The notes: generated by a model not told the origin, from the letters alone. 64,000 bases of DNA from Bacteroidota bacterium (GCA_026391795.1 JAPLDI010000049.1:34594-98593), one strand, 5' to 3'. Shown: positions 15,290 through 25,070, numbered from the stretch's first letter. Translations and numbers: made by a program.

Positions 15290-16432
15290 TCAATGCCACC
15301 GGAAGATTTTCAGTCCGGCCAGGAAGAAGATGATACCTGTTGAAGCAAGGATCAGTGCCGGAACTGCGATCTCTGCAAATCCTGCACCTTCGATAAATAC
15401 GCTTCGGATACCGTCGGCAAGCATCGTTAGCGGGAACTTCTGGATGATCGAGGAGCTCCATTCCGGGAAATTATGGTAGCTGAAGAAGATGCCGGAGAGC
15501 ACCATCATCGGCATTGAGACGAGATTAATGAGGCCGTTGCCGATCTCTGTTTTTGCAGTATGAGAGGACATAAAAATCGCAATCCCGGCAAAAGCAATAT
15601 TACCTGCCATGAAAATCGTGATCAGGGCAGGTACGCTTCCCTGAACTTTGATCCCGAATGCAATCCATGTAAAAAGGAAGAGGAGACCCGATTCCACGAA
15701 GTTCATTCCCACCCGCACTGTGATCAGGGCGATCAGGTAGTGTGATTTTTTCATCGGGGTCGCCACCATCCTGCGAAGCAGCTTCTTTGCCCGGTTATCA
15801 ATGATCTCGTAACTGACACCCCACATGATCGACATCATCACACCCATCGCAATAAGCCCGGGAACGAGAAAATCAACATAACGGGTTCCGGTTACCGTCA
15901 GCGGTTTTATACTGGTATTGCTTGTTTGCTGAAGCACAGAAGGGTGCTGGAAAAGGTTGGAGAGTTTCAGATAGATCAATTGGGCATCCGGATTGAGTGG
16001 GTCGAAATGATATTCGATCTGACCGTATCGTTCACCAATGATCATTGTCAGGTTACCGCGTTTCAGCAAGACCATTGCTTTTTGCCAATTCATGGTCCGG
16101 AATGTGAATGTGGTATTGCCCAGTTTGTCATCGGGAATGGTGATCCTGTATAGTACGGAACCATCTTTGTCACTTTCCTTTATTGCATGATTCGATTCCA
16201 TGAAAGCGCTGATCAGCGATCCAGGTTCAGTACCGGATGGAGATTGCCAGGTTGATATCCAGGCAACATCCCTGGTAACATCTGCTTTTTTCGTAAAGGC
16301 AATGCCGAGGCCCAGCGACATCAGGATGGGGAAGATGATCCCCCAGAACAAAACGCCTGGCTCCCGTATGATCTGGCGGGCATGCGCGAGGATCAGCTGA
16401 ACTAGCTGTTTATAGCGGATCGGGCTATTCAT
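15290..16432 (-). CDS. ABC-2 type transporter permease
   Basis: 380 residues. One N-terminal membrane helix (GVLFWGIIFPILMSLGLGIA) is followed by a large extracytoplasmic domain and then five hydrophobic helices, the usual ABC-2 exporter permease layout (type NatB/YhfN-like). It overlaps the start of its partner ATPase by 8 nt and is translated after it. The cargo cannot be deduced; drugs, lipids or a polysaccharide are all possible. Confidence 0.87.
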   Translation of the reverse strand: MNSPIRYKQLVQLILAHARQIIREPGVLFWGIIFPILMSLGLGIAFTKKADVTRDVAWISTWQSPSGTEPGSLISAFMESNHAIKESDKDGSVLYRITIPDDKLGNTTFTFRTMNWQKAMVLLKRGNLTMIIGERYGQIEYHFDPLNPDAQLIYLKLSNLFQHPSVLQQTSNTSIKPLTVTGTRYVDFLVPGLIAMGVMMSIMWGVSYEIIDNRAKKLLRRMVATPMKKSHYLIALITVRVGMNFVESGLLFLFTWIAFGIKVQGSVPALITIFMAGNIAFAGIAIFMSSHTAKTEIGNGLINLVSMPMMVLSGIFFSYHNFPEWSSSIIQKFPLTMLADGIRSVFIEGAGFAEIAVPALILASTGIIFFLAGLKIFRWH

Positions 16433-17195
16433 GCAGATGCCTCCCTGTTAAGACGGTAAAGAGGTCGTCAAGATTTTTAACCTTCTCCACTCCTCCGGAT
16501 TCCGGTTGGTCTTTGTTCTCATCGCCGAGCAGTTCATCCAGGGTGCCTTCTTTCAGGATCAGCCCGTTGTCGATGATCACAATATGGTCACACAGTTTTT
16601 CAGCTTCTTCCATGTAGTGGGTAGTCAGGATCAGGGAAGTCTGCGAATGTTCTTTCAGCCCGTGAAGGATCGCCCATATCTCGCGGCGGGCGTTGGGATC
16701 TAGTCCGGTGGTCGGTTCATCCAGCAACAGGATTTTAGGATCGTTGAGCAGCGCAATGCCCAAGGCCAGCCGCTGACGCTGTCCGCCCGAAAGATTTACC
16801 ACATAGGCTTTTTTCTTCTCCTCAAGGCCAACAATGGTGATGATCTCATCGGCGCGGGCATCGCTGAGTTCGAAGAAACTTGCAAAGAGTTTGACGGTTT
16901 CACGAACCGTCAGTTTATCGATAAACCGTGTTTCCTGGAGTGATAATCCGATGACTTTTCTCAGTTCGTCTTCATTGCCTTTCCATTTCTTCCCAAGAAT
17001 GAAGATCTCTCCCTGGTCAGGGTTTTGAATTCCTTCGATCATCTCCACCAGTGTGGTCTTTCCGGCTCCGTTAGGGCCGAGCAAGGCGACGAATTGTCCC
17101 TGGAAAATGCGCAGGTTAATGCCCCTTATTGCCTGGACGGTCTTAAACGACTTGACAACATTCACTACTTCGATAACAGGATTCCCGGGGAGCAT
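16425..17195 (-). CDS. ABC transporter ATP-binding protein
   Basis: Nucleotide-binding partner of the permease at 15290-16432. All ABC motifs are intact: Walker A LLGPNGAGKTTLVEMI, Q-loop GLSLQETRF, signature NLSGGQRQRLAL, Walker B ILLLDEPTTGLDPNA and the switch His in LTTHYMEEA. 256 residues. The gene starts 15 nt after the M64 peptidase gene stops, so the three may form one transcript. Confidence 0.93.
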   Translation of the reverse strand: MLPGNPVIEVVNVVKSFKTVQAIRGINLRIFQGQFVALLGPNGAGKTTLVEMIEGIQNPDQGEIFILGKKWKGNEDELRKVIGLSLQETRFIDKLTVRETVKLFASFFELSDARADEIITIVGLEEKKKAYVVNLSGGQRQRLALGIALLNDPKILLLDEPTTGLDPNARREIWAILHGLKEHSQTSLILTTHYMEEAEKLCDHIVIIDNGLILKEGTLDELLGDENKDQPESGGVEKVKNLDDLFTVLTGRHLHE

Positions 17196-17210
17196 CAGGC
17201 AATGGGATCA

Positions 17211-18686
17211 CTACTGTGTATATTCGTCAAAAACGGTCTCCAGGGTTTTTAAACAAACCTTGCAGAACTTAATATGCCGTGTGTACATGATGCAGTCGAG
17301 CTGTGAACGGAAAAGACCGTATTGAGTATAATTGGCGCCTTCAAAGGCCCCTGCTTTCTGCGCATATTTTTCCGTTGAAAAGAATTGGGTTTCCTGATTC
17401 AGCTGGCGGGTGAAAAGATCTTCCATCACATTTTCGGGAACCTTTGCACTGCGCAGGCTGTCACGTTCTTTCTGGATTTTATACCCGAAAGCATCAAAAG
17501 CCTCCTTGTTCCATGGAGTGGGGATTGGTGTTCCCGGGTCCACTTCGGCTTTCCATTTCAGATTGTCCTTGTCGAGTAATGCCGTGACATTAGGCTCCCA
17601 GGGCTCAACCGTAATTTTTTGTGCCTCATAGGAGACTGCCGAAGTGTAATATTCATCTGCCAGTGCGCCCATGTTATGCCCCAGTTCATGAACCATGATG
17701 TAATCTGCAAATTTATTATCCGCGGAAACCGTCGTGTAAAGATTGTAGATTCCGCCGCCACCATAGGTCTTTTCGTTGATCAGGATCACCATAAAGTCAT
17801 ACGGTACTTCGGATGCAACATTCCTTACCGTTTTGTTGTCGAACGTCAGTGCATATCTTTCGGAATCGAAGATCCCATAAGAGACGGAGAGGGGAGTGCG
17901 TTTAAAGACTCCGGGATGGGGTTTGTTCACACCCGGCTGTTCAGAAGGTGTTTCTACAGTGCGGATGTTGATGTCGTTTTTCCTTGATTTGAAAGGTTCA
18001 ACGCTGAGCAGAACGGAGGAAAGACGTTTGGCGTCGTTCCGGAATTTCTCCATTTCCTTTGCGGAATATCCGTCGCCGAGGATTACAAGATCCACCTTTT
18101 GGAATGCAGGCCCGCTTTGAAGGATCACATCGGTTTTATGGGTGGGAATGATATCTGCAGGGTTGACCTGGCGGGATGAAGGGTCGATTGTTGTAGTCCA
18201 TACGGCCTGGAATTTATTTTCCGGGTTTCTTTTTTTCAGGACGACAAGCACGGGTTTTTTGGGCCATGGAAAGCGGACCGATTCGGAAAAGGTCCCGTAG
18301 TTTTTATCAGCTTCAGGCGTCGTTTGCCATTCTCCGAAGATACTTGAAAAACCCCGCGAATAGATCACGGTTTTGGTCTCCTGATCAAGAACTTCAAAGA
18401 AATACTGCCCAAACCCGAGCCGGTCAATGAGCACCGTCCTGCTACCCGGCCAGATACCATCGGAAACCACCTGGTCGGTTGCAAAATGATCGTCTGAAGC
18501 ATTCCCCGAATGATAGAAATCCAGGCGCATGGTCTTATCCAGGAAGAAATTTTCAAAAGCGACCTTCCCGGCCGGAACCTCACTGGCTGATTCCTCAATA
18601 TATGTAGCGGGTCCGCTCAGGATCTGAAGGTGGGCGGTATAAGGCAATAACAATAATCCAAACAAGATGGCTTTACCTCTCATCAT
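17211..18686 (-). CDS. Secreted M64-family (IgA peptidase-like) metallopeptidase
   Basis: 491 residues with a signal peptide (AILFGLLLLPYTAHLQ). The N-terminal about 150 residues form the beta-sandwich domain seen in this family. The catalytic domain begins near VDLVILGDGYS and carries the zinc motif MVHELGHNMG at about residues 333-337 with DEYYT supplying the further ligand. These match peptidase family M64. Despite the family name, IgA need not be the substrate in an environmental organism. It lies just upstream of the ABC exporter genes on the same strand. A minus-strand TATTTTTG at 18737-18744 may be its -7 element. Confidence 0.87.
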   Translation of the reverse strand: MMRGKAILFGLLLLPYTAHLQILSGPATYIEESASEVPAGKVAFENFFLDKTMRLDFYHSGNASDDHFATDQVVSDGIWPGSRTVLIDRLGFGQYFFEVLDQETKTVIYSRGFSSIFGEWQTTPEADKNYGTFSESVRFPWPKKPVLVVLKKRNPENKFQAVWTTTIDPSSRQVNPADIIPTHKTDVILQSGPAFQKVDLVILGDGYSAKEMEKFRNDAKRLSSVLLSVEPFKSRKNDINIRTVETPSEQPGVNKPHPGVFKRTPLSVSYGIFDSERYALTFDNKTVRNVASEVPYDFMVILINEKTYGGGGIYNLYTTVSADNKFADYIMVHELGHNMGALADEYYTSAVSYEAQKITVEPWEPNVTALLDKDNLKWKAEVDPGTPIPTPWNKEAFDAFGYKIQKERDSLRSAKVPENVMEDLFTRQLNQETQFFSTEKYAQKAGAFEGANYTQYGLFRSQLDCIMYTRHIKFCKVCLKTLETVFDEYTQ

Positions 18687-18812
18687 TGAAAATAATTAAA
18701 TTAAAACTGTCGAACGCAGTCGTCAACTTCGGGGTGCAAAAATACATCAATTTTTTTAGCCGTCATCGATTAATGATGTAATTCCTTACAAGCTAATAGT
18801 TAACAGTTAAGG

Positions 18813-21800
18813 TTATAGGGGCCGGATGTATTTTGAGAGGTAAGAACCGGTTAAGGAACCGGGGTTTTTCATAATATCAGAAACGCTTCCTTCAGCGACA
18901 ATTTTGCCGCCCCTGTCGCCTCCTCCCGGTCCGAGGTCAATGATCCAGTCAGCCTGGAGAATAATCTCAGGATCATGTTCAATAACAATCAGTGTGTGTC
19001 CTTTCTCTGCAAGGTTCCGGAAAAGTTTATTCAGGTGGATGATATCGAGGAAGTGAAGCCCTGTTGAAGGTTCATCAAAGAGATAGAGGTTTTTTCCCTT
19101 GACAGGTTTTATCAGTTCTGTTGCCAGTACAAGCCGCTGGCTTTCACCCCCCGAAAGGCTATCGAGTGATTGTCCGAGCTGCAGGTACCCCAATCCTACA
19201 TCTTCAAGGGTCTTCAGTTGTACTTTCAGGTTTTTCTGATCATCAAAGAAAACAGCGGCATCAGAAAAACTCATGTCCAGGATATCTGCAATTGTTTTGT
19301 CCTTATAACGGCATGAAAGGATTGACAGGTTGTAACGCAACCCCTTGCATTCCTCGCAGATCATAGGGATATCCGACATAAAATCCATGCTTACCGTGAT
19401 CTTTCCGGCTCCCTGGCAATGCGGGCAGCGCCCTTCCTTGTTGAGAAAAGAGAAGTGGTTTTTTCCAAGATTCAGGAGCCTGGCATTCTCTGATTTTGCA
19501 AAAAGGTCCCGGATTTTATCAAAGGTTCCTGTGAAGGTGACGGTGGTGCCGTTCGATCCGGTAAATTCTGACCTGGGATGTACAGGAACCAGGTTTGAGA
19601 AAATTCCCAGGCCCGAAATATGACTGCATGCTGTTGGTTCGGAGTTCTTCCAGGATGCCAATAAAACATCGAAGATCAGGCTTGACTTCCCGCTACCGGA
19701 AACACCGGTTACCGTAATGATTCCGCCTGACGGGATCACAAGATCAAATCCCTTCAGGTTGTTTGCAGAGGCTTTTCGGATGATCAGGCCTTCCAAAAGT
19801 TTTCGTTGTACCCCATCCGTCACGAATTCTCTTTTCTGTAAAAACGGACCTGTGACAGAGGCTGTATTCTCTCTGATCTCACCGGGACTTCCTTCTGCCA
19901 GTATCCTGCCTCCAAGCTTTCCTCCGCCGGGTCCAAGATCAATAATATGATCAGAGGAGAGGATCACGTCCCGGTCGTGTTCAACAATGACAACTGTGTT
20001 ATTCTGATGCTGCAGGTTTCGGATCATCCCCATCAGCCGGCTTACATCGGACGGATGCAACCCTATGGTTGGTTCATCAAGCACATAGGTGGTTCCTGTC
20101 AGGCCTGAACCCAGCTGTCCCGCCAAACGGATGCGCTGGGCCTCACCTCCTGAAAGTGTCGATGAATTCCGGTTGACTGAAAGGTATGACAATCCCATTC
20201 CTTCAATAAACTCAAGCCGTTTCAATATGTCTCTTACAAGAGGTGCTGCAATGGCTTTTAAATGCGGACCGGAGTTCAGGAACAGCGGATCTTTGAATAA
20301 CCCGATCGAGGCTGAAACCGTCATGGATGAGAGTTGTGCAATGTTGATTCCCTGCAGGGTGAAGCTAAGTGCCTGGGTAGACAGGCGTGCCCCACGGCAG
20401 GCAGGACACTCTTCCTTCATCATAACATCCATCATTTCATCTCCCCTGTGATCCGCATGTTTCCGTCCGTATTCTTCATTGACAAGAAAAAGAAATCCCT
20501 GCCACCGGCCTTCAAAATGATGTTCTCCTTCGCGCTTGTTTCTCCGGTATTCCCAGGTAACATCGAAAACCTCCTCCCCGGCTCCGTTCATTGCCAGGTT
20601 TCTGGCCTGTTCGGACAGACCCTGCCAGGGAACCGAATAATCGATGTTATGAGAATTCCCGGCTGCTTTGAGTGTGGAAACATACTGCCCAAAAGGATCC
20701 CCGTAAAAATTCCCGGTTTTCGTACCATTCAGCGCACCATCGAGGAGTGATCTTTCGGGATGTGTGACCAGAAGAGAGGGATTGCAAACTGTGACGGCTC
20801 CAAGCCCGTGACATAACGGGCAGGCACCGTGCTGGTGATTGAAGGAGAACAGGGAAGAGAGAACAGTCCCGGTTTGTAATTCTGATTCCCCGATCCTGGC
20901 GAAGAGTAACCGGTAGAGGTCATAAATGCCCGTCAGTGTCCCCAATGTGGATCTTGGGTTGACCCCTGATGTTCCCTGTCCAACTGCAAGCGAAGGTGTT
21001 AGGCCTGAGACCTCTTCAAAATCAGGTTTGTCTTTCATTCCCAGGCGGGTACGGGCATACGTTGAAAAACTCTCAAGAAAACGGTTCCTTGATTCGGCAA
21101 ACAGCGTGTCAAAGGCCAGTGATGATTTTCCACTGCCGGAAACGCCGGTCATGACGGTTATTCTGTTATGAGGGATTCTTACTGAGATGTTTTGAAGATT
21201 GTTAGTAGTTACTCCTGAGAAAGTGATGCTGGATGCTGGATGCTGGATACTGGATGTGTGAGATGTGGGAGGTGGGATGCTGGATGCCGGGCTCTGGATG
21301 CTGGATACTGGATGCTGGATACTGGATGCTGGATGCGCGGGAGTGGAAAAATCATCCTCGCGAATGGCGAAAGTCGAAAGGCGAACAGCTGATAGATACT
21401 CTGCCAATGCCTTGCCGGTGTGTGATTCTTTGCAGGCTGCTACTTCTTCCGGTGTGCCGGTAACAACAATCGATCCGCCTTCTTTTCCGCTACCCGGACC
21501 GAGGTCGATCACATGATCGGCGGAAGCGATCACACCCAGGTGGTGTTCAATGAGGACCACCGTGTTTCCCTGTTTTATCAGGGTGTCAAGCGCCCGAAGA
21601 AGGACCCTGACATCAGCCTGATGCAGCCCTGTTGTAGGTTCATCAAGAATATAGAGTGTATGACCGGAGTGAGGGAACGCAAGTTCAGTAGCCAGTTTGA
21701 CACGCTGTGCTTCACCGCCGCTGAGTGTTGTGGATCGCTGTCCAAGTTTCAGGTAACCCAGCCCAAGGTCGTTCATGGCATCAAGGAAACGCAGGATGGC

Positions 21801-22568
21801 CGGCTGATCCAGGAAGAACTCCCGGGCTTCGCTGACGTACATGTCGAGGATATCGTAGATGTTCTTCCCTTTAAAGCAAACCTCGAGTGTTTCGTCATCA
21901 AACCTTTTCCCTTCACATTTCTCACAGAGGATCTCGACATTTCCCATAAAATGCATTCCGATCTCCATGTATCCTGCACCCTGGCATTCTTCGCACCGCC
22001 CGCCTGAAGTGTTGAACGAGAAGCGGCTTTTATCATATCCTCTCAACCTCGAAAGCTCCTGACTGGCAAAAAGATCACGAACCGGATCAAAAAGGCCGGA
22101 ATAGGTGGCAGGATTGCTCCTTGGGGTTCGTCCGATCGGGGAGGAGTCGATATCGATAATTTTCCGGATTGTTTCATATCCGGTTACAGAATCATATTCA
22201 ATGGTCCGGGTATCCTGGTTGTTCAGCTTTTTCCTCATGAACTCAGCGAAGACATTTTCGGCCAGCGACGACTTCCCTGCGCCTGAAACGCCTGTGATGA
22301 CATTAAGTGCATTCAGGCGGAAAACAGCATCAATGTTTTTAAGATTGTTGGAACAGGCTCCTTTAATGACAATGTCTCCTTCTCCCGTTCGTCTAATACC
22401 GGGTATCGCGATCTTCTCAATTCCTGTGAGAAACGAAAGAGTAAGGCTTTTTCGGATCTCTTCCTGCGTAAGATCAGAAATATCAGCGACAGGCATATTA
22501 ACCAGTACTTCGCCCCCGTGAATTCCAGCTGCAGGCCCGATATCGACCAGCCAATCGGCCCGACGCAT
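18813..22568 (-). CDS. uvrA: UvrA2-type tandem ABC protein, downstream part after a stop codon
   Basis: 1251 residues from the first ATG after an in-frame TAA; it continues the frame of 22584-23846. It holds the second nucleotide-binding domain of UvrA copy 1 (GVSGAGKSSLAE, LSGGEAQRVKLA, YILDEPTTGLH) and a complete second copy (two Walker A, two LSGGE signatures, two VIVEHD/VIEHD switches). Zinc modules such as CEECQGAGYMEIGMHFMGN are present. Neither copy has the roughly 120-residue UvrB-binding domain between LLFARxG and SLFSFN, which points to class II UvrA, linked to drug or DNA-damage tolerance rather than core excision repair. A GGATGCT-repeat linker (SSIQHP-type) joins the copies. If translated from 22568 alone, the first domain would be missing. 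Confidence 0.85.
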   Translation of the reverse strand: MRRADWLVDIGPAAGIHGGEVLVNMPVADISDLTQEEIRKSLTLSFLTGIEKIAIPGIRRTGEGDIVIKGACSNNLKNIDAVFRLNALNVITGVSGAGKSSLAENVFAEFMRKKLNNQDTRTIEYDSVTGYETIRKIIDIDSSPIGRTPRSNPATYSGLFDPVRDLFASQELSRLRGYDKSRFSFNTSGGRCEECQGAGYMEIGMHFMGNVEILCEKCEGKRFDDETLEVCFKGKNIYDILDMYVSEAREFFLDQPAILRFLDAMNDLGLGYLKLGQRSTTLSGGEAQRVKLATELAFPHSGHTLYILDEPTTGLHQADVRVLLRALDTLIKQGNTVVLIEHHLGVIASADHVIDLGPGSGKEGGSIVVTGTPEEVAACKESHTGKALAEYLSAVRLSTFAIREDDFSTPAHPASSIQHPVSSIQSPASSIPPPTSHTSSIQHPASSITFSGVTTNNLQNISVRIPHNRITVMTGVSGSGKSSLAFDTLFAESRNRFLESFSTYARTRLGMKDKPDFEEVSGLTPSLAVGQGTSGVNPRSTLGTLTGIYDLYRLLFARIGESELQTGTVLSSLFSFNHQHGACPLCHGLGAVTVCNPSLLVTHPERSLLDGALNGTKTGNFYGDPFGQYVSTLKAAGNSHNIDYSVPWQGLSEQARNLAMNGAGEEVFDVTWEYRRNKREGEHHFEGRWQGFLFLVNEEYGRKHADHRGDEMMDVMMKEECPACRGARLSTQALSFTLQGINIAQLSSMTVSASIGLFKDPLFLNSGPHLKAIAAPLVRDILKRLEFIEGMGLSYLSVNRNSSTLSGGEAQRIRLAGQLGSGLTGTTYVLDEPTIGLHPSDVSRLMGMIRNLQHQNNTVVIVEHDRDVILSSDHIIDLGPGGGKLGGRILAEGSPGEIRENTASVTGPFLQKREFVTDGVQRKLLEGLIIRKASANNLKGFDLVIPSGGIITVTGVSGSGKSSLIFDVLLASWKNSEPTACSHISGLGIFSNLVPVHPRSEFTGSNGTTVTFTGTFDKIRDLFAKSENARLLNLGKNHFSFLNKEGRCPHCQGAGKITVSMDFMSDIPMICEECKGLRYNLSILSCRYKDKTIADILDMSFSDAAVFFDDQKNLKVQLKTLEDVGLGYLQLGQSLDSLSGGESQRLVLATELIKPVKGKNLYLFDEPSTGLHFLDIIHLNKLFRNLAEKGHTLIVIEHDPEIILQADWIIDLGPGGGDRGGKIVAEGSVSDIMKNPGSLTGSYLSKYIRPL
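21226..21337. repeat. GGATGCT heptamer repeat inside the uvrA-like gene
   Basis: About a dozen degenerate GGATGCT/GGATACT heptamers, interrupted by GGATGTGTGAGATG-like sequence, lie in frame. They code for a linker with the words HPASSIQHPVSSIQ and SSIQHPASS between the two UvrA copies. Confidence 0.9.
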
Positions 22569-22583
22569 AAATTCTTCTTCATG

Positions 22584-23846
22584 TTAAACGACGATCACCG
22601 TGTTGCCCTTGTCGCGCAGCTCTTCCAGTACTTCCAAAAGCTTCCGTGTGTCCCTTGGATGCAGTCCGATTGAAGGTTCGTCGAACAGGTATAAAACATT
22701 CTGCAGGCCGGTTGTCACCTGGTTAGCAAGCCTGAGGCGCTGCATTTCGCCGCCTGAAAGGCTTTCGGATCCCCTGTTTGCTGAAAGATAGGAAACGCCC
22801 AGCCTTTCCAGTACATTGATCCGGCTTATGATTTGTTCCAGGATAGGGCCGGCGATTTTCTTTTCGTTTCCGGAAAAATCCAGGTGATCCAGAACCTCTT
22901 TTAACTCATCCAGCTGAAAAGCGGCCAGGTCAGCAATATTTTTCCCGGAAATCTTTACCGAGAGGGCTTTTTCATTCAGGCGGGCACCCTTGCATGTCCT
23001 GCATTTGCAGGTCTTTACAAACCTCAGGATATTTTTATTGCGTTCCCGTTTAAGAATGGTCTCCATGATCGGAAGGATGCCTTTGTAATAACCCATCTCG
23101 CGTGGCTTTGCGCTAATTCCGCTCCAGCGCATGCGCGATTCCAGCGTATGTTTTCCGAACGGGATCTCTATTTTGTTACTTCCGTAGAGGATGATGTTTT
23201 TCTGGTCCGGTGTGAGGTCTTTCCATGGAATATCAACAGAGAACCCTTCAGAATGGCAAACCTGGTCGAGCACATCCATGGTCACCTGAGAATAGATGAT
23301 ATAGCCATTGGGGGCAGTGATGACAAGGGCACGGTCGCGGATGGATTTTGTTTCATCCGCAACAAGGAGTTCGGGGTCGAGGCGGTCTTCACTGCCCAGG
23401 CCTTTACAAACCGGACAGGCTCCTTTCCGGGTATTAAAAGAGAACAGGCTCCGGTCGATGGTGAAATCCGGATGGGAAAGATCGGATTTCCCAAGCCGGG
23501 CAAAGAGCAGCCGGAGATAGTCATATACTTCGGTAACTGTGCCTGCTGTTGATCTCGGATTGTTCAGTGTCGATTTCTGTCCGACCGATACCGCAGGCGA
23601 CAGTCCCTCTATTTTTTCCACTCCCGGCGATTTCCGTTTTCCGAGGAATTGCATGGCATGGGACGAGAACGATCCAAGGTATCGGACTTCTGCTTCCCGG
23701 TAAAGAACATCAAAGACCAGCGATGACTTTCCCGAACCGGAAACGCCCGTCACCACGACCAGTTTGTTTCTTGGGATATCAAGGCTGACCGATCGCAGGT
23801 TGTTCTCGGTGGCATTAAGTATGCGGATGAAGTCCGAAGATGCCAT
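22584..23846 (-). CDS. uvrA: UvrA2-type tandem ABC protein, upstream part ending at a premature TAA
   Basis: About 420 residues forming the first nucleotide-binding domain: [18 protein letters not shown] (Walker A), [20 protein letters not shown], zinc motif [10 protein letters not shown], second zinc [11 protein letters not shown], signature [13 protein letters not shown] and [15 protein letters not shown]. It stops at TAA 22584-22586 directly after NTVIVV, where the family reads VIVVEHDE. The following codons HEEEFMRRADW continue the same frame, so one base change (GAA to TAA) explains the break. Start at 23846 ([10 protein letters not shown]); a TATTTTTG element on the minus strand at 23862-23869 would leave a very short leader. 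The break may be real, a polymorphism, or an assembly error. Confidence 0.85.
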   Translation of the reverse strand: MASSDFIRILNATENNLRSVSLDIPRNKLVVVTGVSGSGKSSLVFDVLYREAEVRYLGSFSSHAMQFLGKRKSPGVEKIEGLSPAVSVGQKSTLNNPRSTAGTVTEVYDYLRLLFARLGKSDLSHPDFTIDRSLFSFNTRKGACPVCKGLGSEDRLDPELLVADETKSIRDRALVITAPNGYIIYSQVTMDVLDQVCHSEGFSVDIPWKDLTPDQKNIILYGSNKIEIPFGKHTLESRMRWSGISAKPREMGYYKGILPIMETILKRERNKNILRFVKTCKCRTCKGARLNEKALSVKISGKNIADLAAFQLDELKEVLDHLDFSGNEKKIAGPILEQIISRINVLERLGVSYLSANRGSESLSGGEMQRLRLANQVTTGLQNVLYLFDEPSIGLHPRDTRKLLEVLEELRDKGNTVIVV

Positions 23847-23960
23847 GGGTTTGGTTTGGAGCAAAAATACAGGTTTTTCATCGTATCTTTGATCTCCTTG
23901 AGATGATTATAAACGGAATCGTAAAGAATACATACTTACTGGACTAATGAAATCTTGCAT

Positions 23961-25070
23961 ATGAAAAACCGGCTGCATCAACAATTACAAATTGAAATCG
24001 ACACCGCATTCCTCTATAAAAAACTAGGTGAAAACACGCCGGATGAAAAATCAGCTGAAATATACAGGAGCATGTCTGCCATCGAAGGAATCCATGCCGG
24101 GAAGATGCTGTCAAAAATACAACATACAGAAAAAAACGCAATTTTGCCGTTACCCTCTGCAAAGGCCAGAATCCAGGTGCGTCTGGCCTCGGTCTTTGGA
24201 TGGGGAATGATCGCCTCCACCCTCATGGGCACTGAAAAGATGCTTGCAAGGAAAGTTATCGAAGACAAAAAAATAAAGGGGGAAGAGGTAAATCCCAGTA
24301 TTCTGAACCATTTCGCTATTCTCGATAATATCAACAAATCATCTTCGGGCATGAAAGGAGGGATCCTGGCTAAACTGGAAGGCCGCCATCAGTCGGTTGG
24401 AGGGAATGCCATGCGCGCAGCGGTTTTGGGGGCAAACGATGGCCTGGTAACCAACCTGAGCCTGATCATGGGCGTCGCAGGAGCAGCCGTAGGCCCAAAA
24501 GCCATCATCGTAACCGGGATTGCCGGGTTACTGGCAGGTGCTTTTTCAATGGCCCTGGGTGAATGGCTCTCGGTTCAGAGTTCAAGGGAACTGAACCAGC
24601 GACAGGTGGACATTGAAACGGAGGAGATGGAAAATTCACCGGATGAAGAGATGCTCGAACTTGCCCTGATTTACCAGTCGAAAGGAATGGAGAAGGAGGA
24701 GGCGGAGAGGATGGCAAAGAAAGTTTTTGAAAACAAAGAATCTGCTATTGACACGCTGGTGCGTGAAGAGCTTGGGTTAGATACTGTGGAACTTGGCGGC
24801 TCGGCCTGGGAAGCAGCCATCACATCTTTTATCCTTTTTGCCGTTGGCGCCATCATACCACTGCTGCCATTCCTGGTACTGGCCCATTTCCATCCTGTCA
24901 TTGTCAGCCTGGGGGTCAGTACGCTCGGACTTTTCTTCCTTGGGGCGATCATCACCTTTTATACCGGGAAAAGCACCTGGTACTCAGGATTGAGACAGGT
25001 GCTTTTTGGTCTCCTTGCTGCCGGGCTTGTTTATGGTATCGGAAGACTGATCGGAGGAATGGTCCATTAA
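23961..25070 (+). CDS. VIT1/CCC1-family metal transporter with ferritin-like N-domain
   Basis: About 369 residues. The N-terminal 90 or so residues are a rubrerythrin/ferritin-like helical domain (QIEIDTAFLYKKLGE, then AIEGIHAGKML with the ExxH iron motif). The C-terminal part is a VIT1/CCC1 membrane domain: LGANDGLVTNLSLIMGVAGA, a cytoplasmic Glu-rich metal-binding loop, and three further helices ending in GLVYGIGRLIGG. The family moves Fe(II) or Mn(II) across membranes, here probably out of the cytoplasm. ATG 23961 is preferred over the TTG two codons earlier. A TATCTTTG at 23884-23891 may be its -7 element. It is read divergently from the uvrA-like gene. Confidence 0.88.
   Translation: MKNRLHQQLQIEIDTAFLYKKLGENTPDEKSAEIYRSMSAIEGIHAGKMLSKIQHTEKNAILPLPSAKARIQVRLASVFGWGMIASTLMGTEKMLARKVIEDKKIKGEEVNPSILNHFAILDNINKSSSGMKGGILAKLEGRHQSVGGNAMRAAVLGANDGLVTNLSLIMGVAGAAVGPKAIIVTGIAGLLAGAFSMALGEWLSVQSSRELNQRQVDIETEEMENSPDEEMLELALIYQSKGMEKEEAERMAKKVFENKESAIDTLVREELGLDTVELGGSAWEAAITSFILFAVGAIIPLLPFLVLAHFHPVIVSLGVSTLGLFFLGAIITFYTGKSTWYSGLRQVLFGLLAAGLVYGIGRLIGGMVH
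24969..25007 (+). other. Terminator-like hairpin inside the VIT1 coding sequence
   Basis: AAAAGCACCTG (24969-24979) and CAGGTGCTTTT (24996-25006) form a perfect 11-bp stem with a 16-nt loop, followed by one more T. It lies about 65 nt before the stop codon and codes for ordinary residues (KSTWYSGLRQVLFG). It may end or stabilise the transcript, or be coincidence. Confidence 0.4.

Noticed and set aside
22566..22590. Programmed read-through or recoding of the TAA in the uvrA-like gene
   Set aside because: There is no slippery sequence, selenocysteine context or conserved stem visible, and TAA is the strongest stop; a simple point mutation or assembly error is more likely.
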